Position numbers and translations under genes: made by a program | NCBI GenBank assembly: GCA_015487895.1 | Contig: WFOW01000337.1 | Coordinates: forward strand, 1-5,145 | DNA length: 5,145 nt | Source of the DNA: Gammaproteobacteria bacterium | GTDB taxonomy: Bacteria > Pseudomonadota > Gammaproteobacteria > S144-34 | Direction of reading: 5' to 3' | Shown: positions 1 through 5,145 of the stretch, piece by piece | Layout of the letters: each line of letters begins with the position of its first letter | Numbering within the stretch: position 1 is the first letter of the stretch | The notes under the pieces: model-generated | What the model saw: the letters and a program-made list of their open reading frames with translations, nothing else | Told to the model about the DNA's origin: nothing | Database searches by the model: none

Positions 1-15
1 CATCCGTGCCGTGCC

Positions 16-23
16 GGAGGGGG
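16..23 (+). promoter_or_regulatory. Shine-Dalgarno that decides the udg start
   Basis: GGAGGGGG lies 8 bases before the GTG at 32 and overlaps the codons that follow the alternative GTG at 11. It favours the downstream start. The same GTG also contains a TGA in another frame (33-35), so an upstream gene could end there with a GTGA overlap. Confidence 0.6.
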
Positions 24-31
24 CATCGTCC

Positions 32-739
32 GTGACCGACCGGGCCGAGCGGGGGCTGCGCTGCCTGCACGCCATGGGCATCCCCGTCTGGGTGCGCCGC
101 GGGCGCCCCCAGGCCCCGGCCGTGCCGCCGGCCGCCGCGGAGGCGCCGGCCGCCCACCGCGACGGCGGCGTGGCCTCGCTCGGCTGGGACGAGCTCGCCG
201 CGCGGGTGGCCGCCTGCACCGCCTGCGAGCTCCACCGTACCCGCACCCGCACGGTCTTCGGCACGGGCGACCGCGAGGCCGACTGGATGTTCGTCGGCGA
301 GGCGCCGGGCGCGGACGAGGACCGCCAGGGCGAGCCCTTCGTCGGGCGCGCCGGCCAGCTTCTGACGGCCATGATCGAGGCGCTCGGCATGCGCCGCGGG
401 CAGGTCTACATCGGCAACGTGCTCAAGTGCCGCCCGCCGCGCAACCGCGACCCGCGCCCGGAGGAGGTGGTGCGCTGCCGGCCGTTCCTGGAGCGCCAGA
501 TCGCGCTCGTGCGCCCGCGCGTGATCGTCGCCCTCGGGCGCATCGCCGCCCACAACCTGCTCGGCGTGGACACGCCGCTCTCGCGCCTGCGCGGGCGCGT
601 GCACCGCTTCGGCGCGGAGGGTGTGCCCGTGGTCGTGACCTACCATCCGGCCTACCTCCTGCGCTCGCCGGCGGACAAGCGCCGCGCCTGGGAGGACCTG
701 CGGCTGGCGCGCCGGGTGGCGGCGGAGGGCGGGGCGTGA
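32..739 (+). CDS. udg: Uracil-DNA glycosylase, family 4 (iron-sulfur type)
   Basis: This is a base-excision repair enzyme that removes uracil from DNA after cytosine deamination, probably a cytosolic monomer with a 4Fe-4S cluster. Counting from the GTG at 32 (235 residues), four cysteines fit the cluster ligands of families 4/5: Cys62 and Cys65 in [12 protein letters not shown], then Cys133 ([12 protein letters not shown]) and Cys149 (VVRCRPF). The first active-site motif, GEAPGADED, lies at 89-97 and is followed by GEPFVGRAG. The second motif, [13 protein letters not shown], begins at His205. Residues of about 23-45 form a Pro/Ala-rich linker after a short N-terminal helix ([13 protein letters not shown]), a common layout in the family. 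The frame stays open to the window edge and GTG 11 is another possible start. GTG 32 is preferred because GGAGGGGG at 16-23 lies 8 bases upstream and the N-terminus then looks normal. The last four bases overlap the start of rimI (GTGA), implying translational coupling. Confidence 0.95.
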   Translation: MTDRAERGLRCLHAMGIPVWVRRGRPQAPAVPPAAAEAPAAHRDGGVASLGWDELAARVAACTACELHRTRTRTVFGTGDREADWMFVGEAPGADEDRQGEPFVGRAGQLLTAMIEALGMRRGQVYIGNVLKCRPPRNRDPRPEEVVRCRPFLERQIALVRPRVIVALGRIAAHNLLGVDTPLSRLRGRVHRFGAEGVPVVVTYHPAYLLRSPADKRRAWEDLRLARRVAAEGGA

Positions 740-1239
740 GCGCCGTCCTCGAGCAGCCGGCCGTCCGCGTGCGGCCCATGACCGAGGCCGACCTGGTGGC
801 GGTCATGGCCATCGAGCGCGCCGCCTACGAGTTCCCCTGGACCGAGGGCATCTTCCGCGACTGCCTGCGCGTCGGCTACTGCTGCTGGGTGCTGGAGGAG
901 GCGGGGGTGCTGCGCGGCTACGGCATCATGTCGGTGGGGGGCGGCGAGGCCCACCTGCTCAACCTCTGCATCGCCCCCGAGGTCCAGCGGCGCGGCCTCG
1001 GGCGGCGGCTGCTGCGCCACCTCCTCGCGCTCGCCCGCTACCACGGGGCGAGCACCGTGCTGCTCGAGGTGCGCAAGTCCAACCGCCGCGCCCTGCGCCT
1101 CTACCGCGGCATGGGCTTCCGCGAGATCGGCCTGCGGCGCGACTACTACCCCGCCGCGCAGGGCCGGGAGGACGCCCTCGTGCTCGCCCGCCGGCTGGCA
1201 CAGGCGCCCGTCGGCGGCACCGGGGCCGCCAGAACCTGA
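736..1239 (+). CDS. rimI: Ribosomal protein S18-alanine N-acetyltransferase RimI
   Basis: This is a GNAT-fold acetyltransferase. In the RimI family it transfers acetyl from acetyl-CoA to the N-terminal alanine of ribosomal protein S18. The protein is 167 residues, slightly longer than the roughly 150 typical of the family because of short N- and C-terminal tails. The acetyl-CoA pyrophosphate loop is QRRGLG at 84-89, after the beta-strand HLLNLCIAPEV. The RimI signature follows: LEVRKSNRRALRLYRGMGF, with Glu111 and Tyr123 matching the general base and acid described for Salmonella RimI. Then come RRDYYP (134-139) and GREDALVL (143-150). The start is the GTG at 736, which overlaps the udg stop as GTGA and has GGAGG 7 bases upstream. 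A later ATG at 778 lacks a good ribosome-binding site. Adjacent udg and rimI genes are seen in other proteobacteria. The overlap points to one mRNA rather than a shared biochemical pathway. Confidence 0.95.
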   Translation: MSAVLEQPAVRVRPMTEADLVAVMAIERAAYEFPWTEGIFRDCLRVGYCCWVLEEAGVLRGYGIMSVGGGEAHLLNLCIAPEVQRRGLGRRLLRHLLALARYHGASTVLLEVRKSNRRALRLYRGMGFREIGLRRDYYPAAQGREDALVLARRLAQAPVGGTGAART

Positions 1240-1419
1240 CGCCGGTCGGAAGCGGCGCGCGCCGCCCGCGAAAAGGGCGCCGACGCTGTCACGGCGGTCC
1301 GGCTCGCGCGGGCTATGCTTCTTTCGACAGGCCGCTGTCTATCCGGGGGGCGCCCGGGGCGCCGGACGCACCCTCCCATTGGAGTGTGAGTGCAGACGTC
1401 GTAGCCGGAGGGTCCAGCC
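1240..1419 (+). promoter_or_regulatory. Upstream region and leader of the DSF synthase gene
   Basis: This 180-base non-coding gap should hold the rpfF promoter. The best -10-like hexamer is TATGCT at 1314-1319. No convincing TTGACA-like box sits 16-18 bases before it, so the promoter call is weak. Just downstream, where transcription would begin, is the inverted repeat GACAG-N4-CTGTC (1326-1339), a possible operator. Then comes GGCGCC-CGG-GGCGCC (1349-1363), able to form a 6-bp hairpin in the leader. A small CTCC-CATT-GGAG stem lies at 1373-1384. The ribosome-binding site GGAGGG (1407-1412) sits 7 bases before the ATG at 1420 and is the only strongly supported element here. Confidence 0.35.
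1252..1265. repeat. 14-bp perfect palindrome after rimI
   Basis: GCGGCGCGCGCCGC is its own reverse complement and begins 12 bases after the rimI stop. As RNA it could form a short G+C stem ending the udg-rimI transcript. No T-tract follows (the next bases are CCGCGAAAAGGG), so a classical intrinsic terminator is not supported. In DNA this rich in G+C, a chance palindrome is possible. Confidence 0.35.
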
Positions 1420-2346
1420 ATGCGCATCACCGTTTCCTCGCGCCGTGCCAAGCCGTTTCCCATACCACAGTTCCCGGAGCTGCAGGTGCGCTACGATGCG
1501 GAGCTGCAGGCGCTTATTGGCCGGGTGGCGCCGCGCGGCCGCCCGTGCCTCACGCCCTCGCTCCTCGCAGACCTCGAGGCCTTTCAGGAGTCCGTGCGCC
1601 GTCTATGCGACGCGGGTGCGCGTGGTAGCGGCGAGATCCCGTTCCGTTACCTGGCGATCGGCTCGGTGGTGCCCGGAATCTATAGTCTGGGCGGAGACCT
1701 GGACCTGTTCCGGAAGCTTATCCGGCGGCGCGCACGCGCGGATCTGCGCGAGTACGCGCTGCGATGCGTGCGCATCACGTACGGGTTCCATTCCGCACTG
1801 GACCTGCCGCTGACCACGGTCGCCCTGGTCCAGGGCAATGCGCTCGGAGGCGGGCTGGAGGGCGCCTTGTCGTGCAATCTGATCATCGCCGAACGTGGGG
1901 TACGAATGGGGTTCCCCGAGGCGCTGTTCAATCTGTTCCCCGGCATGGGGGCCTACAGCTTCATCTCGCGCCGCCTGGGCGCCGCGCAGGCCGAGCGCAT
2001 GATCACGAGCGGCGAGCTGTACGAAGCCGAACGTTTGCATGAGATGGGGCTCGTGGACCTGCTGGCCGAGCCCGGGGGCGCGGAGAGCGCGCTCCGAGAC
2101 CATGACCGGCGGGCGGCCCGCCAGGGCAACACGCTGGCCGCTGTGCGCGAGATCCGGCGGCGTTACCAGCCCTTGCCCTATGAGGAGCTGGTCGACATCG
2201 CCGAGCTTTGGGTGGACATGGCGCTCCGGGTCGGGGAGCGAGACCTGCGCGTCATGGAGCGCCTTGTGCGTGCGCAGGACCGTCGGGCGGCCGGGAAGCT
2301 GGACAGGGCCGGCGCCGGCGGGGCAGGCGCCGGCTCCGTAGCCTGA
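1420..2346 (+). CDS. rpfF: RpfF-type DSF synthase (enoyl-CoA hydratase/crotonase family)
   Basis: The predicted role is synthesis of a DSF-family signal, a cis-2-unsaturated fatty acid, from acyl-ACP by dehydration and thioester cleavage, as in Xanthomonas and Burkholderia RpfF. The 308-residue protein has a crotonase fold. The oxyanion-hole region is YSLGGDLDLF (88-97, Gly91). The core VQGNALGGGLEGALSC contains Glu147, and MGFPEALFNLFPGMGAYSF contains Glu167. These match catalytic Glu141 and Glu161 of X. campestris RpfF with a constant offset of six and identical 20-residue spacing. Gly91, Leu142 and Gly143 likewise match Gly85, Leu136 and Gly137 there. The C-terminal helix region ELWVDMALRVGERDLRVMERLVRAQDRR is also RpfF-like. 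Residues 291-308 add a Gly/Ala-rich tail not seen in the Xanthomonas protein. ATG 1420 has GGAGGG 7 bases upstream. Sampled rows in much of the gene are about 62-67% G+C, below its neighbours. The exact chain length and double-bond pattern of the product cannot be read from sequence. Confidence 0.9.
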   Translation: MRITVSSRRAKPFPIPQFPELQVRYDAELQALIGRVAPRGRPCLTPSLLADLEAFQESVRRLCDAGARGSGEIPFRYLAIGSVVPGIYSLGGDLDLFRKLIRRRARADLREYALRCVRITYGFHSALDLPLTTVALVQGNALGGGLEGALSCNLIIAERGVRMGFPEALFNLFPGMGAYSFISRRLGAAQAERMITSGELYEAERLHEMGLVDLLAEPGGAESALRDHDRRAARQGNTLAAVREIRRRYQPLPYEELVDIAELWVDMALRVGERDLRVMERLVRAQDRRAAGKLDRAGAGGAGAGSVA

Positions 2347-2364
2347 GAGCGGCCGCTCGCTCAG
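2343..2364. terminator. Palindrome between convergent rpfF and rpfC, possible bidirectional terminator
   Basis: The 14-base gap holds the perfect palindrome GAGCGGCCGCTC (2347-2358). A larger arm pair, CTGAG (2343-2347) and CTCAG (2360-2364), flanks it with a two-base bulge and carries both stop codons. A hairpin at the end of both transcripts would fit a shared terminator. There is no T-run on either strand and the palindrome centre leaves almost no loop, so efficient intrinsic termination is uncertain. Confidence 0.4.
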
Positions 2365-4946
2365 CCGCGCTCCTCGGCCGCGCGGCTGCGCTCGATGAGC
2401 AGCGGGCGGGTGCGCTCGTAGAGCACGAGCAGGCTTCGCAGCTCGCGCTCGGCGCCGCCGTCGGCGAGCTGGCTTATGGGCAGCTTGTGGACCCGGGCGC
2501 AGGCGCGATGCAGCGCCTCGGCGCCCACGTTGCCCGCGCTGCCCTTGAGGGCGTGCACCCAGTCCTTGAACTCGTGCAGGCGCCCGGCGGTGACGGCCGC
2601 CTGCATGCGCGCGATCAGCGTCTGGGCGTCCTTCATGAAGCCGCGCAGCAGGTCGGGGACGAAGGCGGGGTCGTCGGTCAAGGCGGCCAGCTCGCGCAGC
2701 TTCTCCTCGTCGAGCAGGCGCTCGCCGGAGCCGGCGCGCTGCGGCTGCAGGACGGCGACGATGCCGCCGCCGTCGCTGGACGCCCGCGCAGGCCCGCTCT
2801 CCTCTCGGGCCGCGGCCAGGCGCTCGAGGCAGGAGACGAGCGCGCGCGCCTCGACGGGCTTGGTGAGATAGGCGTCGGCGCCGGCTTCCTCGCAGGCCGC
2901 CACCGCCTCGGGCGTGGCGTTGGCGGTGAGCATGATCACGGGCGCGCGCGGCCCGTCCGGCTCCATGAAGCGGTAGAGCTTGAGCACCTCCAGGCCGCTC
3001 ATGCCCGGCATCTGCATGTCGAGGATGACGGCGTCCCATCCGCCCCGCTCGAGGGCGTCGAGCGCCTGCTCGCCGTGCTCCACCACGTGCGCACGGTGCC
3101 CGGCGCGCTCGAGGATGGCGCGGATCACCTTCTGGTTGACGGGGTTGTCCTCGGCCACCAGCACGCGCAGGGCGCGGCGTGCCCCGCCGGCCGCGCGGCG
3201 GTCGGCGAGGCGCACCACGCCCTCCTCCTCGACGGGCTCGCTCTGCAGCGCGTGCAGGGCGTTGAACAGCAGCGGCTTGTCCGGCGGCAGCGGCAGGACC
3301 GAGGCGTAGCCCGCGTATAGGTAGCCGCTCGCCTGCTCGCGCCCGGCGCGCGCGAGCAGCACCAGGCCGGTGCCGGCAAGGGCCGGCTCGCGCGCGAGCG
3401 CCTCGGGCAGCGCCAGCGGCCGCTCCACCGCGGCCTCGTCCACGAGCAGCACCTGCGGCGGGTCCTTCGCCAGCGCCGCGGTGGGGCCTCCGGGCGCGGG
3501 CTCGATGCAGCGCGCCGCCACGCCCCAGCCGCCGAGCCACCCGCACAGGCGTCGGCACAGCGCCTCGTCGGCGGTGTAGACCGCCACGGTGAGGTCGGCG
3601 AGCCGCACCGCGCGCCGCTCGCCCTCGGCTGAATGCCGCTGCTTCTCGAAGGGGATGGTGACGCGGAAGGTGGTGCCGCGCCCGGGCTCGCTCTCGAGGC
3701 CGATCTCTCCTCCCATGAGCTCGACGAGCTGCTTGGCGATGGTGGTGCCGAGCCCCGTGCCGCCGTAGCGGCGCGTGGTCGAGGGGTCGGCCTGCACGAA
3801 GCGCTCGAAGATGCGCGCCTGCATCTCGCGCGGGATGCCGATCCCGGTGTCGGCGATCTCGAAGCGCACGACGGCCCGCCGCGCGTCCTCCTCGAGCGGG
3901 CGCACGCGGATCTCGACCCGGCCTTTTTCCGTGAACTTGATGGCGTTGCCCACCAGGTTGATGAGCACCTGGCGCAGGTGCAGGGTGTCGCCGCGCAGCA
4001 GGAAGGGCGTGCTGGGGTCGATCTGCACGCGGAAGACGAGCCCCTTCTCGCGTGCCTGGGGCGCGAGCATGGCGGCGGTGCTGTTGACGAGCAGATAGAG
4101 GTCGAAGTCGCCGGTCTCGACGCTGAGCCTGCCGGACTCGATCTTGGATATGTCGAGCACCTTCTCGATCAGGCCGAGCAGCGTCTTGGCCGAGGCGTGG
4201 ATGGTGCGGGCGAAGTCGCGCTGCTCCGGGCTCAGCGGCGTGTCCAGCATGAGGTCGGCCATGCCGATGATGCCGTTGAGCGGGGTGCGCATCTCGTGGC
4301 TCATGTTGGCGAGGAACTGGCTCTTGGCCCGGCTCGCCGCCTCCGCCTGCGCCTTGGCGCGGGTGAGCTTGCGCAGCAGCGAGGAGATGTAGAGCGCGAG
4401 CGCCACGAGCCCTACCAGCAGCCCGGTTCCCAGCTGGAGGTTCTCGCGCCAGTAGGGGCTGAGCCACAGCACCGCGAGAAAGCCGCCGGCGGCGACGAGC
4501 GTGGCGGCGAGCAGGTAGCGCTGGCCGTAGCGCAGCCCGTAGCCCACGCTGATCCAGATGTAGAGCGCGTACAGCCAGGCGGTGGCCTCGCCGTAGGCGT
4601 ACAGGAGGAACGAGGTGGTTCCCAGGTCGGCGACCATGGTGAGAAGCCGGCGGAACGGGGAGGCCCCGGGACGGAGCGCGATGGCCGCCAGCACGGCGAG
4701 GGAGAAGGGCAGGAAAAGGGAAAAGACGATCACCGCCTCACGGACGGCGGAGATGCTCCCCTCGGTCAGGTAGCCATAGGCGCAGAGATAGGCAAAGACG
4801 ACGGTGGCGACGCCGACGCGCACCAACGCCTGCTCGTGCTCGGTATCGGGGCGGTTGCGGAAGCGCGCCAGCAGCGCCGCCGCCAGACGGCGGACCCCGG
4901 GAGGACGCGCCCCTGCGGGCCGTCCGGTCTCCTGCTCGCGGCTCAT
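2361..4946 (-). CDS. rpfC: RpfC-type hybrid sensor histidine kinase (TM-HisKA-HATPase-pseudoREC-REC-HPt)
   Basis: This is a predicted inner-membrane DSF receptor of 861 residues. The N-terminus (1-40) is basic and contains [10 protein letters not shown], resembling the juxtamembrane input segment of X. campestris RpfC. Five or six hydrophobic segments follow: about 41-60, 71-91, 101-118, 121-137, 144-163 and 173-191. A linker leads to HisKA with [15 protein letters not shown], phosphoacceptor His217. The ATPase has an N box (Asn334), DTGIGIP (366-371) and [21 protein letters not shown] in place of the usual GLGLAI is shared with Xanthomonas RpfC. A degenerate receiver occupies about 447-570. 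The true receiver (592-708) has Glu599/Asp600, Asp643 in [11 protein letters not shown], Thr674 and Lys696. The C-terminal HPt has His798 in [10 protein letters not shown] full His-Asp-His relay is therefore intact. In Xanthomonas the receiver also binds and restrains RpfF, and the relay activates RpfG. RpfC there is 726 residues; most of the excess here is the extra domain. The ATG has AGGGAG 4 bases upstream. Confidence 0.9.
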   Translation of the reverse strand: MSREQETGRPAGARPPGVRRLAAALLARFRNRPDTEHEQALVRVGVATVVFAYLCAYGYLTEGSISAVREAVIVFSLFLPFSLAVLAAIALRPGASPFRRLLTMVADLGTTSFLLYAYGEATAWLYALYIWISVGYGLRYGQRYLLAATLVAAGGFLAVLWLSPYWRENLQLGTGLLVGLVALALYISSLLRKLTRAKAQAEAASRAKSQFLANMSHEMRTPLNGIIGMADLMLDTPLSPEQRDFARTIHASAKTLLGLIEKVLDISKIESGRLSVETGDFDLYLLVNSTAAMLAPQAREKGLVFRVQIDPSTPFLLRGDTLHLRQVLINLVGNAIKFTEKGRVEIRVRPLEEDARRAVVRFEIADTGIGIPREMQARIFERFVQADPSTTRRYGGTGLGTTIAKQLVELMGGEIGLESEPGRGTTFRVTIPFEKQRHSAEGERRAVRLADLTVAVYTADEALCRRLCGWLGGWGVAARCIEPAPGGPTAALAKDPPQVLLVDEAAVERPLALPEALAREPALAGTGLVLLARAGREQASGYLYAGYASVLPLPPDKPLLFNALHALQSEPVEEEGVVRLADRRAAGGARRALRVLVAEDNPVNQKVIRAILERAGHRAHVVEHGEQALDALERGGWDAVILDMQMPGMSGLEVLKLYRFMEPDGPRAPVIMLTANATPEAVAACEEAGADAYLTKPVEARALVSCLERLAAAREESGPARASSDGGGIVAVLQPQRAGSGERLLDEEKLRELAALTDDPAFVPDLLRGFMKDAQTLIARMQAAVTAGRLHEFKDWVHALKGSAGNVGAEALHRACARVHKLPISQLADGGAERELRSLLVLYERTRPLLIERSRAAEERG
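3237..3608 (-). other. Degenerate receiver-like domain inside the kinase
   Basis: Residues of about 447-570 of the kinase show receiver-like alternation: [19 protein letters not shown], then PPQVLLVDE, then GLVLLARAG, then a KPLLFNAL end resembling the KPV-L end of receivers. The acidic pair after the first strand is missing (YTADE in place of a DD or ED pocket). A possible acceptor Asp503 and a Lys-Pro at 557-558 remain. It is probably a non-phosphorylated scaffold. X. campestris RpfC goes from the ATPase to its single receiver without this domain. The assignment rests on pattern reading, not on a profile search. Confidence 0.6.
4374..4826 (-). other. Multi-pass membrane sensor region of the kinase
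   Basis: Residues 41-191 contain five or six hydrophobic helices with short connecting loops and no large periplasmic domain. This matches the RpfC input module. The stretch [20 protein letters not shown] followed by [14 protein letters not shown] closely resembles the last helices of X. campestris RpfC (SPYW, GLLLGLI, LYFDSLLRAMTRA). In that species the fatty acid signal is sensed here and by the short N-terminal segment. Confidence 0.75.
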
Positions 4947-5145
4947 CTCGCTCCCTGCCCTGCTCGGCGTGGCGCGGCTCCCCCGGCGCGCGGCGGCATC
5001 TCCCTGGCCGTGTGGCGGCGGCGATGTCCGTCCCTTGAGCGGCGGGGCTCCCGTGGGCCTCTCCGCAAGCCTATGGCTTCGCTAGTCTAGCCGCCGGCGG
5101 CAGGTGCCGCTAGCGCGGGCTGCGGGAGGGGGCGGAGGGAAAAGG
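4947..5145 (-). promoter_or_regulatory. Upstream region of the kinase gene
   Basis: No gene is recognised in these 199 bases and no other rpf gene reads into the kinase. The ribosome-binding site AGGGAG (complement of 4951-4956) sits just before the ATG. Reading toward the kinase there is no clear -35/-10 pair; TAGACT (complement of 5084-5089) and TAGGCT nearby are weak -10 candidates. The stretch 5065-5114 is dense in inverted repeats and CTAG and is the likeliest regulatory part. A purine-rich run at 5124-5145 could be a ribosome-binding site for a + strand gene starting beyond the window. Confidence 0.35.
5065..5101. repeat. Three adjacent inverted repeats upstream of the kinase gene
   Basis: Three units lie side by side. 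The first is AAGCC-TAT-GGCTT (5067-5079), extendable by GC/GC across a one-base bulge to 5065-5082. The second is GCTAG-T-CTAGC (5081-5091). The third is the perfect 12-bp palindrome GCCGCCGGCGGC (5090-5101). The first two are relatively AT-rich for this window, which makes them better operator candidates than the third, whose composition could give palindromes by chance. Confidence 0.4.

Noticed and set aside
11..31. GTG at 11 as the udg start
   Set aside because: It would add seven residues with no visible ribosome-binding site in the window. The good Shine-Dalgarno at 16-23 serves the GTG at 32.
427..735. Extension of the rimI frame upstream into udg
   Set aside because: The frame is open, but its translation is Pro/Arg/Ala shadow of udg. 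RimI homology begins right after the GTG at 736, which has its own ribosome-binding site.
1420..2346. Ordinary fatty-acid oxidation enoyl-CoA hydratase as the function of this gene
   Set aside because: The NALGGGLEGALSC and FPEALFNLFPGMGAYSF stretches, the glutamate spacing and an adjacent RpfC-type kinase all favour a DSF synthase.
2208..3320. A 370-codon open frame on the + strand starting within rpfF and running antisense to the kinase 3' half
   Set aside because: It overlaps two solid genes and shows no domain. Stop codons are rare in any frame at this base composition.
1603..4467. A 954-codon open frame on the - strand spanning the kinase and the antisense of rpfF
   Set aside because: It is an alternative frame of the kinase, full of Arg, Ala, Pro and His as expected from out-of-frame GC-rich DNA. 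The real kinase frame has all family motifs, and rpfF is well supported on the other strand.
3633..5090. A 485-codon open frame on the + strand antisense to the kinase
   Set aside because: It shows antisense composition only (many His, Glu, Gly and Ala) and no recognisable motif. It covers conserved kinase domains on the other strand and has no convincing ribosome-binding site.
1..5145. CRISPR arrays, tRNA or rRNA genes, insertion sequences, phage attachment sites
   Set aside because: No regularly spaced direct repeats, cloverleaf-like segments, transposase motifs or flanking terminal repeats were seen on either strand.

Overview
The window is very GC-rich bacterial DNA. Hand-counted sample rows run about 62-77% G+C, and GTG starts and GTGA gene overlaps occur. 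It carries four complete genes and two regulatory intergenic stretches. Protein similarity judged by eye suggests a high-GC proteobacterium, most likely a gammaproteobacterium. The points in favour are a udg-rimI pair and an RpfF/RpfC-type pair close to that of Xanthomonas. The exact lineage cannot be fixed from the sequence alone.

Region 1 (about 32-1239, + strand) is a translationally coupled housekeeping pair: a family 4 iron-sulfur uracil-DNA glycosylase, then the RimI N-acetyltransferase. They overlap by the four bases GTGA. The glycosylase start may itself overlap an upstream gene in the same way, so the pair is probably the tail of a longer operon. A 180-base gap (1240-1419) follows, holding a palindrome just after rimI, a weak -10-like box, two more inverted repeats and a clear Shine-Dalgarno for the next gene.

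Region 2 (1420-4946) is a complete diffusible signal factor (DSF) quorum-sensing module in convergent orientation. The + strand gene encodes an RpfF-type crotonase-fold DSF synthase with both catalytic glutamates. The - strand gene encodes an RpfC-type membrane-bound hybrid histidine kinase. The coding regions are only 14 bases apart, and the gap is filled by a palindrome. By analogy with Xanthomonas, RpfF makes a cis-2-unsaturated fatty acid signal. RpfC senses it through its N-terminal multi-pass membrane region, relays phosphate His-Asp-His, and may restrain RpfF through its receiver domain. This RpfC differs from the Xanthomonas protein by an extra degenerate receiver domain between the kinase core and the true receiver, and by a longer N-terminus. 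The usual output partner RpfG (HD-GYP phosphodiesterase) is not in the window.

Region 3 (4947-5145) is the upstream region of the kinase gene. No gene is recognised in it. It contains a cluster of inverted repeats with three CTAG tetranucleotides within about 32 bases, and a purine-rich stretch at the window edge.
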